Under the pieces are notes generated by a model, which was not told where the DNA came from, ran no database searches, and saw only the letters and a program-made list of their open reading frames with translations. A program made the translations under genes and the position numbers. From JBIOWF01 sp044868295 (GTDB lineage Bacteria; Actinomycetota; Actinomycetes; Streptosporangiales; Streptosporangiaceae): a stretch of 33,401 nt of DNA. The stretch spans positions 1-33,401 of the forward strand of contig JBIOWF010000273.1 of the NCBI GenBank assembly GCA_044868295.1, given 5' to 3'. Of this stretch, positions 16,784-24,421 are shown piece after piece; within the stretch, counting starts at the first letter, position 1, and each line of letters starts with the position of its first letter.

Positions 16784-19113
16784 CGACCCCCGCCTCCACC
16801 GATTCCTCGACCGCACAGCTCCCGCCGGTGTCGCCGCACGTGGTCGCCGCCGCGGTGGAGAGTCTCACCTCCAGGCTTCGGAAGAAACTGGACGAAGCGA
16901 TCGAGCTGTACGCCGCCACGCCCGCGACGGCGGAGGGCGACACCATCCGCGTCAGCTGCGGCGCGGACGCGGTGGTCACTCTTTCGCCGGGACCGTCCGG
17001 CGCCGTCACCGATCCCGACGAGGCAGCATGCAGCTGCCTGCTGGCGCCCCGGTGCCTGCATCGCGCGGCTGTTCTCGGCGCCTGTCCCATCGCCGACGCC
17101 GACGTTGAGTCCGCGCCCGCCGCTGACGGCGGTGGCGGCACATCTGGTGCGGGAAGCGCGGGAGCATCCCCTCAGACCGCATCGAGCGGGGAAGCCACCG
17201 GCGACTTCACATCTGAAGGCAGGCCGTCGACGACAGGCAACGCCGTGGGCGATCTCTCCAATGATCGGGCAGGGGCCGCCGCTGTGCATGGCGGCTTCAG
17301 TACCACACACGGAGCTGTGCCTGGAGTCGCCGCTATGGGTGGCGGCTCAAGCGGTGCGCAGGTGGGCGCTGTCGAAGCCGCGGCCGCGAGCACTGATCCG
17401 GGCCCCGCGACGCAGGCGGGTTTGGCCGAAGCCGCCGTCGTAGGAGCAGGCCCCAGCACCGCGCTGGCCGCCGCCGCAGTGACCGCAGGCCGCAGCACCA
17501 CGCAGGTCGCCGCCGTGAGCGCGGGGCCCAGTGGTGCCCAGGTGGCCGCCGCCTCCGGGCTTTGGGCTGCCGCGGCGGCTGTTCTCGCCGCCGGGGTGCC
17601 CGCGGCGGGCGCCGTGCCCCAGGCGGAGCTGCTCCGCGCCGCGCACACGGCCCGGCTGGCCGGTCTCCACCGGGCGGAGGCCGCCACCCTCCGCGTCGTC
17701 CGCAGCCTGCGAGCCGCTCGTGCGCGCCACGACGGGCACCGGCTCGCGGACCTTGTCTCCGCGCTCCGCGAACTGCTGATCGTCACGCGCCGGATCGCGG
17801 CCGCGGATCCCGACCCTGCCCTGATCGGTATCGCTCGGCGTAACTACGAGTCGGGCGGCAGCCTCCGCGTCTACGGGGTTTGCCGGGAGCCGGTGATCAG
17901 CGCCACAGGTTACGGCGGCGTTGTCACTCACGTCATCACGGAGGACGGCCGCTGGTTCTCGGTCGCCGACGTGAAGCCCGGCGGATCAGCCCGCGCGCGC
18001 GGAGCCGCGACGGCCACGGTGGCTCTCGGCTCGGCCGCGCTCAATCACGCCCAGCTGGCTCGTGGCGGACTGCTGGTCTCCGGGGCCACGGTGTCACCGG
18101 ACGGCCGTCTCGGGGCAGGCCGGGGAGTGCGGGCGAACCCGGTCTCCGGCCTGCCTTGGTCGGCCGGGCCGCTGGCCGGCCTGTTCGCCCGCCCCCTCAC
18201 GGAAGCGGTGGATGCGCGGCTTTCCGATCTGGACTGGAGCGATTCAGCCGGGGCTGAAAGGGCTACTGAGCTGGTCGGATGTGATCTGGTGATCCTCGGT
18301 GCGCTGGGCGACCGACTGCTCGCCCGCGTGTTGCCTCCAGCCGACGGTTCGACCACGGGAGAGTTGCCTACCGGGTCCGCTGCCAGGCAGGCGCTTCCCG
18401 GCCGATCCGGCAAACGCGTCGAGCCTGCGGCAGGCGGATCGCCTGACGAAACGGCGGGCGAAATGGGGGCGCTACCGGCCGACGGTCTCCTAGTCCGGCT
18501 GGCTCCGGCCAGTTCTCACCCGGACCTGGCACATTTGGCCAATCTCCGGCAGCTCGCTTCCCGCCCCGGTTTGCGGGTGCGGGTGGTAGGCCGCCTTGAC
18601 CCGGACCGGGCGGCGACCCTGCGTCCCCTCGCGGTCGGCCCGGTGCCGGGCGCGGACCCGACCCTTCGCCTGCCCAAGGAATGGCTGGACCGCGCCGACC
18701 TCGGATACGACCGCCTGCAGGGCTCCCATCTCCCGTCGCCTGACGCGTGTTCGGCGCTGGATGCGGGTGCCGGCGCCGACGTGGATCCGGTGTCCGACGC
18801 CCCGCTCTGGCGGGTGCGCCGCTTGGTCGAGCTGGCCGTGACAGGTGGCCGACGGGCCATCGCCGAGTCCGCGCGCGGCGGTGACTCGCTCGCCCAGGCA
18901 GCCCCGCTGCGCCGTTCGGGCTTCGAGGTCGCTGCCGGAGTCGCCGCCGCGCTCACGTCCGAGGCCGACCGCCGGAGTCGCGACGTGTTCGGGAGGCTGT
19001 CGGATTCCGGCCCCGACCGGTACGCGTCGGCGTGGCTGGCCGCCGCCGTCTACCTGGCGGCCACCGAAAGGGCACTGATCCAGGCGTCCTGGCACACCGA
19101 CGACACTTCGTGA
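16780..19113 (+). CDS. SWIM zinc-finger protein, YehQ-like
   Basis: This 777-residue protein is the last gene of the cassette; its GTG start overlaps the upstream stop by 4 bp. The SWIM motif is CSCLLAPRCLH (Cys84, Cys86, Cys92, His94), a C-x-C-x5-C-x-H zinc site found in proteins that bind DNA or partner proteins. Immediately before it is the typical strand segment IRVSCGADAVVTLSPG. Residues about 105-260 are an Ala/Gly/Ser-rich low-complexity insert with imperfect 12-residue repeats. From about 260 the conserved part resumes (GLWAAAAAVLAAGVPAAGAVPQAELLRAAHTARLAGLHRAEAATLRVVRSLRAAR) and continues to the C-terminus. It has no membrane segments. The role is inferred from its coupling to the MoxR and VWA genes. 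Confidence 0.9.
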   Translation: MTTPASTDSSTAQLPPVSPHVVAAAVESLTSRLRKKLDEAIELYAATPATAEGDTIRVSCGADAVVTLSPGPSGAVTDPDEAACSCLLAPRCLHRAAVLGACPIADADVESAPAADGGGGTSGAGSAGASPQTASSGEATGDFTSEGRPSTTGNAVGDLSNDRAGAAAVHGGFSTTHGAVPGVAAMGGGSSGAQVGAVEAAAASTDPGPATQAGLAEAAVVGAGPSTALAAAAVTAGRSTTQVAAVSAGPSGAQVAAASGLWAAAAAVLAAGVPAAGAVPQAELLRAAHTARLAGLHRAEAATLRVVRSLRAARARHDGHRLADLVSALRELLIVTRRIAAADPDPALIGIARRNYESGGSLRVYGVCREPVISATGYGGVVTHVITEDGRWFSVADVKPGGSARARGAATATVALGSAALNHAQLARGGLLVSGATVSPDGRLGAGRGVRANPVSGLPWSAGPLAGLFARPLTEAVDARLSDLDWSDSAGAERATELVGCDLVILGALGDRLLARVLPPADGSTTGELPTGSAARQALPGRSGKRVEPAAGGSPDETAGEMGALPADGLLVRLAPASSHPDLAHLANLRQLASRPGLRVRVVGRLDPDRAATLRPLAVGPVPGADPTLRLPKEWLDRADLGYDRLQGSHLPSPDACSALDAGAGADVDPVSDAPLWRVRRLVELAVTGGRRAIAESARGGDSLAQAAPLRRSGFEVAAGVAAALTSEADRRSRDVFGRLSDSGPDRYASAWLAAAVYLAATERALIQASWHTDDTS

Positions 19114-19132
19114 ACCAGTTCCCAGGTCGGCA

Positions 19133-19384
19133 TCAGTGAGCCATGAAACCGCCGTCGACGAAGATCTCTGTGCCTGTCACGAAGCTCGCGTCGTCGCCGG
19201 CCAGGAAGGCGACCACGCCGGCGATCTCCGAGACGTTCGCGCGGCGGCCGAGGGGCGTCTGGGGGACGACGCCGCCATCCTTCTCGTTCTCGTTCATCGG
19301 TGTGCTGACGCCTTCCGGGCAGATCGCGGTGACCCGGATGTGGTCCGGCGCGAGTTCGAGCGCCGCGGCTCGGGTGAGGCCGAG
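19133..19384 (-). pseudogene. Displaced 3' fragment of an SDR gene (copy 1 of a 252-bp direct repeat)
   Basis: These 252 bases match 20606-20857, the 3' end of the complete SDR gene, in the same orientation with only four differences (19139, 19205, 19237, 19314). Three are synonymous and one changes His to Asn. The copy keeps the frame down to the same TGA stop (TCA at 19133), where similarity ends exactly. On the other side it stops abruptly at 19384 and the toxin-antitoxin region begins. It has no start and cannot be expressed as an enzyme. Confidence 0.92.
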
Positions 19385-19415
19385 GATCTCAAGGACGGGG
19401 ATATGATGTATTGGT

Positions 19416-19428
19416 TATATTCGCTGTG
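19416..19428 (+). promoter_or_regulatory. Possible -10 box for a leaderless toxin-antitoxin transcript
   Basis: TATATT at 19416-19421 lies in the only AT-rich stretch between the repeat boundary and the toxin start. It ends 7 bases before the GTG at 19428, the spacing expected if transcription begins at the start codon. No clear ribosome-binding site is visible for this GTG, which agrees with a leaderless mRNA. I see no good -35 match. Confidence 0.4.
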
Positions 19429-19802
19429 TGAGCTGGGAGATCAGTCTGCATCCGGCGGTGGAGGAGTGGTATCTCGCGGTCTGCATCGCCGATCCGGTGA
19501 CTGCGGACCTGATTCGCGATGCCATCGACCAACTGGCCGAGGAAGGACCAACGGCGCGGCGCCCCCTGGTTGACCGCCTCAAGGGCAGCCGCTTTCACAA
19601 CATGAAGGAGCTGCGGCCACCATCATCCGGCACGACCGAGATTCGAATGATCTTTGCGTTCGACCCGCTCCGGGAGGCCATTTTTCTGGTGGCGGGCGAC
19701 AAAGCGGGGAATTGGAGTTCCTGGTGCGACCATGCGATTCCGCTGGCCGATGAACGGTTCGCCGAGCATCTGATCGCATTGAAAGAACAGGAGGAATCAT
19801 GA
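19428..19802 (+). CDS. HigB-type (phage Gp49-like) toxin
   Basis: This 124-residue protein shows the pattern of the RelE/HigB superfamily, specifically the phage-derived Gp49-like group (PF05973): an N-terminal strand and helix (ISLHPAVEEWYLAV), LIRDAIDQLAEEGPTARRPLVDRLKGSRFHNMKELRP, then the core strand EIRMIFAFDPLREAIFLVAGDKAGNW. Family members cleave mRNA on the ribosome and are neutralised by a co-encoded antitoxin. The GTG start gives the expected N-terminus. Its stop overlaps the antitoxin ATG by 4 bp. The toxin-first order is typical of higBA-like modules and helps the module stabilise the DNA it sits in. Confidence 0.88.
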   Translation: MSWEISLHPAVEEWYLAVCIADPVTADLIRDAIDQLAEEGPTARRPLVDRLKGSRFHNMKELRPPSSGTTEIRMIFAFDPLREAIFLVAGDKAGNWSSWCDHAIPLADERFAEHLIALKEQEES

Positions 19803-20131
19803 GCGCCGAGTTCAGCGCATGGAGTGAGGTAAAGGCCAAGGCCCGGGAACTTGACCCCCGAAGTGACGAGGAACGCCAAGCTGGGCTGGCTGCGGCGCGG
19901 GCCCGCCGCGAGGCTTACCAGCGCGGCTACCAGCTCAGTGAGATGCGCAAAGCGATGGGTGTCACGCAGGCAGAACTCGCCGACGCGCTTGGCGTGAGCC
20001 AGGGCAGGGTCTCCCGGATTGAAAGCGGCGAGGTATCGGGTATCGAGGTTGTCCGTGCTTATGTCGCAGCCCTCGGCGGCACTGTGGATGTGGTGGCTAC
20101 CCTCGGCGACCGCACCTGGAAAGTAGCCTGA
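19799..20131 (+). CDS. XRE-family HigA-type antitoxin
   Basis: This 110-residue antitoxin is coupled to the toxin through an ATGA overlap. The N-terminal half is helical and charged (ELDPRSDEERQAGLAAARARREAYQRGYQL). The C-terminal half is a helix-turn-helix of the XRE/Cro type: LSEMRKAMGVTQAELADALGVSQGRVSRIESGEV, followed by a short beta tail (GTVDVVATLGDRTWKV). It is expected to bind the toxin and, with it, repress the module's own promoter, probably near 19400-19428. The length and layout are normal for the family. Confidence 0.9.
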   Translation: MSAEFSAWSEVKAKARELDPRSDEERQAGLAAARARREAYQRGYQLSEMRKAMGVTQAELADALGVSQGRVSRIESGEVSGIEVVRAYVAALGGTVDVVATLGDRTWKVA

Positions 20132-20162
20132 CAACAGCGCACGATCTCGGTGTAGCACCCGA

Positions 20163-20535
20163 CATCTCACCAGCATGCTCGGCCAGTACGCGCAGTTTCT
20201 TGCCTGGATGTGTCAGGATTCCGGCGGCCATGCCGCGGCGCTGGCGTGGTATGACCACTCCCACAGTTGGGCGCAGGAAGCGGGTGACGCGGCGCCCGCC
20301 GCCACGACGCTGAACATGCGTGAGCATCTTGCTTGGAGTCTTGGTGACGCGCCTCGATGCGTACGGCTGGCAGAGCCAGCCCGCTGGCACGACGCCCGGA
20401 CGTCGTCCGGCGTGCGCGGTATGGCCGCGCAGATGGCAGGCCGTGGCCATGCCGAGACGGGAAACGCGGCGCAGGCGCGGGGATTCTCGCCGAGGCCGAG
20501 AAACGACTGGACTCTGAGGCGCCCTCAGAGGCGCT
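20163..20535 (+). pseudogene. Fragment of a TPR-containing XRE-type transcriptional regulator
   Basis: Reading from about 20175 the frame gives AQFLAWMCQDSGGHAAALAWYDHSHSWAQEAGD and more. This resembles the tetratricopeptide-like C-terminal half of large actinomycete XRE regulators (the usual pattern is AQFLGWLHQDSGD..A..W.DRALEWAQEAGD). The DNA-binding N-terminus is missing. Near base 20478 the similarity passes to another frame (GILAEAEKRLDSEAP). It is therefore both headless and frameshifted. It lies inside the 252-bp-repeat insertion and is probably debris from the element or from an earlier insertion. Confidence 0.65.
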
Positions 20536-20568
20536 GAGGCCGTCGCCAGGGCGCGGGGACGGCCTCAG
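20534..20568 (-). terminator. Strong hairpin downstream of the seven-gene minus-strand operon
   Basis: CTGAGGCCGTC (20534-20544) and GACGGCCTCAG (20558-20568) form a perfect 11-bp stem with a 13-base loop. It begins 38 bp beyond the stop of the last operon gene (20606). No T-tract follows, which is common for actinomycete terminators. A symmetric role for plus-strand transcripts from the toxin-antitoxin side is equally possible. Confidence 0.6.
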
Positions 20569-20605
20569 GGCGCGGGGGGACGGTTAGGGGTACGACCTTG
20601 TGGTG

Positions 20606-21370
20606 TCAGTGGGCCATGAAACCGCCGTCGACGAAGATCTCTGTGCCTGTCACGAAGCTCGCGTCGTCGCCGGCCAGAAAGGCGACCACGCCGGCGATCT
20701 CCGAGACGTGCGCGCGGCGGCCGAGGGGCGTCTGGGGGACGACGCCGCCATCCTTCTCGTTCTCGTTCATCGGTGTGCTGACGCCTCCCGGGCAGATCGC
20801 GGTGACCCGGATGTGGTCCGGCGCGAGTTCGAGCGCCGCGGCTCGGGTGAGGCCGAGCAGGCCCGCCTTGCTCGCCCCGTAGGCCGCGTACCCGGCGGCA
20901 CCGGCCGGACCGAAGATCGATGAGATGTTGATGATCGATCCTTTGCCCGCCTTCTTCATGAGCGGCACGGCGGCCCGGATGCCGAGAAACGCGCCGGTGA
21001 GATTCACCCCGATGAGCCTGCGCCACGCCGACGGGTCCTCGTCCAGGATGGCCGTGACATGGATGATGCCGGCGTTGTTGACCAGCACGTCGAGCTTCCC
21101 GCTGCGCGCGGCGATCGCGCGGATCACCGCGGCCCAATGGTCCGCGTCCGAGACGTCGTGGTGCAGGTAGGTGACGTCCAGGCCCGCGCCCCTTAGTCGC
21201 TCGGCCTCCGTTTCGCCGAGGTCGTCGAGCAGATCGGTGATGTACACGATCGCGCCCTCTTCGGCCAGTCGAAGCGCGTGCGCGGCGCCCTGCCCGCGGG
21301 CTCCACCGGTGATGAGGGCGACTCGTCCGGCAAGACGGCTTGTATGAACCCGGGCCGACGGCATGTTCAC
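20606..21370 (-). CDS. SDR-family NAD(P)-dependent oxidoreductase
   Basis: This 254-residue classical short-chain dehydrogenase probably interconverts an alcohol and a ketone. It has the TGGARGQG cofactor motif (residues 21-28), NNAG (98-101), a catalytic Ser in NISSIFG (about 150-151) and YGASK (Tyr164, Lys168), then the CPGGV motif after the active site and a C-terminus GTEIFVDGGFMAH. The GTG start at 21370 follows AAAGGAT at normal spacing; an internal ATG two codons later is further from it. It is the last gene of the run, 45 bp after the monooxygenase gene. Its final 252 bp are duplicated at 19133-19384, so its 3' end may have been replaced by an inserted element. Confidence 0.93.
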   Translation of the reverse strand: MNMPSARVHTSRLAGRVALITGGARGQGAAHALRLAEEGAIVYITDLLDDLGETEAERLRGAGLDVTYLHHDVSDADHWAAVIRAIAARSGKLDVLVNNAGIIHVTAILDEDPSAWRRLIGVNLTGAFLGIRAAVPLMKKAGKGSIINISSIFGPAGAAGYAAYGASKAGLLGLTRAAALELAPDHIRVTAICPGGVSTPMNENEKDGGVVPQTPLGRRAHVSEIAGVVAFLAGDDASFVTGTEIFVDGGFMAH

Positions 21371-21415
21371 GATGTGATCCTTTCGCGCCGGTGAGGTCCT
21401 TCGATGCGACTCCGA

Positions 21416-22720
21416 TCAGGCACGGGCCGGCTGCCGCTCCGTTGCGCGGTGCGTGGCACTGAAGGCGTCGAGCAGGCGCTCGGTGTCCTTCATCTGCTCC
21501 AGCCACACGTCGCGCACCATGTCCACACGCAGTTCGGGGTCCTGCAGCGAGGCCACGTACTCGGCGAGCGCGACGCCTTCCGGCCCGGCCTGCTCGTGCA
21601 GCTCGATCATGCGGTTGACGAGCTTGGCCTGCACACCGTAGATCGGGATCTGTGGTCCACGTGGAGCCGCGAGACCGATGAAATAGAGCTTCTCGACGCC
21701 CTTCGGGAGGATGCCTCCGGCGTGGCGCACCGGCACTCCCCGTTCCCATTCGATGAGGTCGTCGGCCAGGAAGGGGAGGCGGACGTTGAATCCCGTCGCC
21801 CACAGGATGGAGTCGTACTCGCGCGACGTGCCGTCGACGAAATGGACGGTTTTGCCGTCGAAGCGCTCTATACCGGGACGTACGCCGATGCGACCGTGCT
21901 GAATCCAGTAAAGGACCAGGTTGTTGACCGTTGTCGCGCCCTCGGCGAGGGTCTTGGCCGCAGGCTCGGGCATGCCGGGGTAGTCGCTCCACTCACCGAT
22001 CGACACGCGGGCCAGCAGTCGGTTGATGAGATCCTGCTCGGCGGGCGAGAAGTCCTTGAGGAAGCCGACCTCCGCTCGTGGTCGCCCGAAGTACGCCTTC
22101 GGCTGGAAGTAGATGCCTTCGATCATGACGATGTCGGCCTCAAGCCGGTGCTGAGCCACGTCGACGGCGAGATCACAACCAGAGTTGCCGGCGCCTACGA
22201 CGAGCACGCGTTCGCCCGTGATGTCACCGGTGTTCTTGTACGCGCTGGAGTGCAGTTGGGTGCCGGTGAACGTGCCGGGGACCGGCGGGATCTTCGCGTC
22301 CCACAGGTGGCCATTGGCGATCAGGACTCCGTCGTAGATCTTGTCCTCGCCCGTGGAGGTCCGCACCCGCCAGCCGCGCGAGCCCGGCCGCCCGCCCTGC
22401 GCGTCGACCGGCTCGACGGAGGTGATCTCGGTGTTGAACCGGATGATGTCGTAGTGCCCGTGGGCGCGCGCGTAGGACTCGATGTATTCACGAACCTGAT
22501 CGCGCCGCGGGAAGTGGGGGTACTCCCTGGGCATCGGGAAATCCTCGAACATCGTGGTGTCCCGCGAGGTGATGAGGTGCAGGGCTTCGTAGTCCGTGTG
22601 CCAGTGGCCGCCGACCCGGTCGGTCTTCTCGTAGCAGTCCACCTCGTGACCTTGTTTGCGGAGCTGTTCGAGGGCGGAGATGCCGGCTGCGCCGGCGCCG
22701 ATGACGCAGTAGCGAGGCAT
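21416..22720 (-). CDS. Flavin-dependent monooxygenase (FMO / Baeyer-Villiger type)
   Basis: This 434-residue class B flavoprotein monooxygenase uses FAD and NADPH to oxidise a nitrogen, sulfur or carbonyl group. The FAD site is GAGAAG (8-13) followed by an acidic strand end and GGHW (37-40). The family fingerprint F-x-G-x3-H-x3-Y is present as FTGTQLHSSAY (151-161). The NADPH site is GAGNSG (176-181), and ILWATGFN lies near the C-terminal third. The fingerprint fits flavin monooxygenases of the N-oxidising kind as well as Baeyer-Villiger enzymes, so the substrate is not settled. I chose ATG 22720 because AAAGGAA lies about 8 bp upstream; longer frames toward 22957 are unsupported. It lies between two SDR genes in the transporter operon. 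Confidence 0.92.
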   Translation of the reverse strand: MPRYCVIGAGAAGISALEQLRKQGHEVDCYEKTDRVGGHWHTDYEALHLITSRDTTMFEDFPMPREYPHFPRRDQVREYIESYARAHGHYDIIRFNTEITSVEPVDAQGGRPGSRGWRVRTSTGEDKIYDGVLIANGHLWDAKIPPVPGTFTGTQLHSSAYKNTGDITGERVLVVGAGNSGCDLAVDVAQHRLEADIVMIEGIYFQPKAYFGRPRAEVGFLKDFSPAEQDLINRLLARVSIGEWSDYPGMPEPAAKTLAEGATTVNNLVLYWIQHGRIGVRPGIERFDGKTVHFVDGTSREYDSILWATGFNVRLPFLADDLIEWERGVPVRHAGGILPKGVEKLYFIGLAAPRGPQIPIYGVQAKLVNRMIELHEQAGPEGVALAEYVASLQDPELRVDMVRDVWLEQMKDTERLLDAFSATHRATERQPARA

Positions 22721-22773
22721 GGTGGTGGTTCCTTTCTCTCGGACGTAGGTGCGACCGTGCAGGGGTTCCGGGC

Positions 22774-23478
22774 TTACCGGAGGACGTCGCCGCCGGAGAG
22801 GACGACTGATTCGCCGGTCATGAACCCGGCATGTGGGCCGCCGAGCAGGACCACCCAGCGAGCGATCTCCAGGGACGTGGCGACTCGTCCCAGTGGGATG
22901 CTTTGGGCCGCTTTCTCCATTCGGCCGGTGGCGCGGTTGCCGGGAGTGTCGACCCACCCGGGGGCGATGGCGTTGACGCGGATGCCTCGCGGCGCGAGCT
23001 CGAGCGCGAGCTCCTTGGTGAGCATGACGACGGCCGCCTTGGACGCGCCGTAGATCAACTGTCCCGGCGAAACGGTGAACGCGTCGACCGAGGCGAAGTT
23101 GACGATGGCCGAACCTTCGTCCATGTACTTCACCGCCTCGGCCGTCACGTTCAGAACTCCGAGGACATTGACGTCGAAGGTGCGGCGGTAGAGCTCCTCG
23201 GTGAAGTCTTCGAGGGTGCTCGGCGGGTAGATGCCGGCTATGTTGGCCACCAGCTTGAGGGGAGCGTTCTCACCGACCATGCAGTTCGTCAGTGCTCGCG
23301 ACACGTCGGCGCGGTTCGTGACGTCCACCGTGGCGAGGCGAAGTTCGCCCGCCCCGGCAACGAGCTCGGACTCCACGCGATCCAGCGCGATGACGGTCCA
23401 CCCCTCATCGAGGAGGAGCTGGGCTGTGGCGTTCCCCATGCCGCTTGAAGCACCGGTGACGACTGCGATCGATTTCAC
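22774..23478 (-). CDS. SDR-family oxidoreductase
   Basis: This 234-residue short-chain dehydrogenase has the cofactor motif TGASSGMG (8-15), an acidic residue at VDVT (Asp52), a variant NIAG (79-82) in place of NNAG, Ser130, and the catalytic pair in YGASK (Tyr143, Lys147). PGWVDTPGN follows. The GTG start at 23478 has a strong ribosome-binding site, GGAGGGG, 6 bp upstream. It lies 45 bp after the solute-binding protein gene in the same direction. Together with the monooxygenase and the second SDR it probably forms an oxidation sequence for the imported compound. The substrate is unknown. Confidence 0.92.
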   Translation of the reverse strand: MKSIAVVTGASSGMGNATAQLLLDEGWTVIALDRVESELVAGAGELRLATVDVTNRADVSRALTNCMVGENAPLKLVANIAGIYPPSTLEDFTEELYRRTFDVNVLGVLNVTAEAVKYMDEGSAIVNFASVDAFTVSPGQLIYGASKAAVVMLTKELALELAPRGIRVNAIAPGWVDTPGNRATGRMEKAAQSIPLGRVATSLEIARWVVLLGGPHAGFMTGESVVLSGGDVLR

Positions 23479-23523
23479 TTGGACCCCTCCAACTGGTGGA
23501 TGTTCGGTGGTGGTTCCGGTGGT

Positions 23524-24363
23524 TCAGAGCAGGCCCGGGGCGCCGGGGTCGGCGGCGGACGGGTCCAGGTCGTGCTTCTTGAGGATGTTCGCCAGTTCTC
23601 CGCTCGAGCGGAGCTCGGCGATGTCCTCGTTCACGGCCTTGATCAGTGCTGTGTTACCCATCGGCATGGGGAAGGTCGATTGGCCCGGGTTCTGCGACGC
23701 GCCCACCGCGTCGTTCGGCTGGGCGACCGCCACCTTGAAGCCCTTGCCGTTGTAGCTGCCGGGGCCGAAACCATCCACGACGACGTCGATGCGCCCCGCC
23801 TTCAAATCCGCGTACACGTTCGGTGTGTTCGCGTAGAGCTTCAGGTTGGAGCCCAGGAACTTGCGCAGGTCGTCGACCCAGAGGTAGCCGTCGACGGTGC
23901 CGACCGTCAGCTTCTTCAGGGAGTCGATGTCGCCGACGCCGTCCTTCGAGATGAGCGCCATCTGGTCGGCGTAGATCGGGTCCGAAAGAGCGACGACCTT
24001 GGCGCGCGCCTTCGTCCGGTACCAGTCCGCGGCCGTCAGATCGGCGCGTCCCGACTGCACCATCGGGATCGCCGCCGCGGCGGCCGCGTTGACCGTTTCG
24101 AGGGCGAGGCACTCCTTCTTCGCGATCGCGTTGACGATGTCGCCGTCGACGCCGGTGAGGTTCTTGCCCTCGACCTTGGTGTACGGCAGCAGGTCGAAGC
24201 TGACGACCGTGAGGACACCTTCTTTGATCGTCTTGAAGTCGTGTGCGGGTGTGCAGTTCTTCGGCGCGGATGGGGCGGGCGCGGTGCCCAGGCCGCAGGC
24301 GGCCAGGGTGCTCGCCGCGAGCAGCGTCGCGGCCGATGTGAGGGCATGACGAATAGATCTCAT
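23524..24363 (-). CDS. Amino-acid-type ABC transporter substrate-binding lipoprotein
   Basis: This 279-residue extracellular solute-binding protein belongs to family 3 (SBP_bac_3, polar amino acid uptake type). The N-terminus is a lipoprotein signal: arginines, a hydrophobic stretch and the lipobox LAAC with the lipidated Cys23. The mature part shows the expected LTVVSFDLLPYTKVEGKNLTGVDGDIVNAIAKK and a second lobe beginning at KKLTVGTVDGYL. ATG 24363 follows GAAGGAAA. It is separated by 58 bp from the upstream permease gene and starts the distal half of the operon. The ligand is unknown; the family binds amino acids and related amines or opines. Confidence 0.93.
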   Translation of the reverse strand: MRSIRHALTSAATLLAASTLAACGLGTAPAPSAPKNCTPAHDFKTIKEGVLTVVSFDLLPYTKVEGKNLTGVDGDIVNAIAKKECLALETVNAAAAAAIPMVQSGRADLTAADWYRTKARAKVVALSDPIYADQMALISKDGVGDIDSLKKLTVGTVDGYLWVDDLRKFLGSNLKLYANTPNVYADLKAGRIDVVVDGFGPGSYNGKGFKVAVAQPNDAVGASQNPGQSTFPMPMGNTALIKAVNEDIAELRSSGELANILKKHDLDPSAADPGAPGLL

Positions 24364-24421
24364 GGCGTTTCCTTCGATTTGCTGGTGAGATTTGTTGGGT
24401 TTTCCGAAATGGGAAGCGGTG

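Larger units (their letters stand above)
19133..20857. mobile_element. Putative remnant of a gene-3'-end-restoring insertion with a toxin-antitoxin pair
   Basis: Two 252-bp direct repeats, 98.4 per cent identical, made of the SDR gene's 3' end (19133-19384 and 20606-20857), enclose 1221 bp. The enclosed DNA carries a toxin, an antitoxin and a decayed regulator fragment. The upstream-oriented SDR gene stays complete. This geometry is what results when an element integrates inside a gene and supplies a replacement 3' end, displacing the original end to its far side. No integrase is left in the interval, so mobility today is unlikely. A duplication followed by insertion is the alternative. Confidence 0.55.

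Noticed and set aside
19133..20857. 252-bp repeats as the target-site duplication of a transposon
   Set aside because: Target-site duplications are a few bases long, no transposase or terminal inverted repeats are present, and the repeats differ mostly at silent sites of one gene.
21404..23053. 549-residue plus-strand frame over the monooxygenase and SDR genes
   Set aside because: It is antisense to two genes with clear cofactor and catalytic motifs, and its own translation has no recognisable features.
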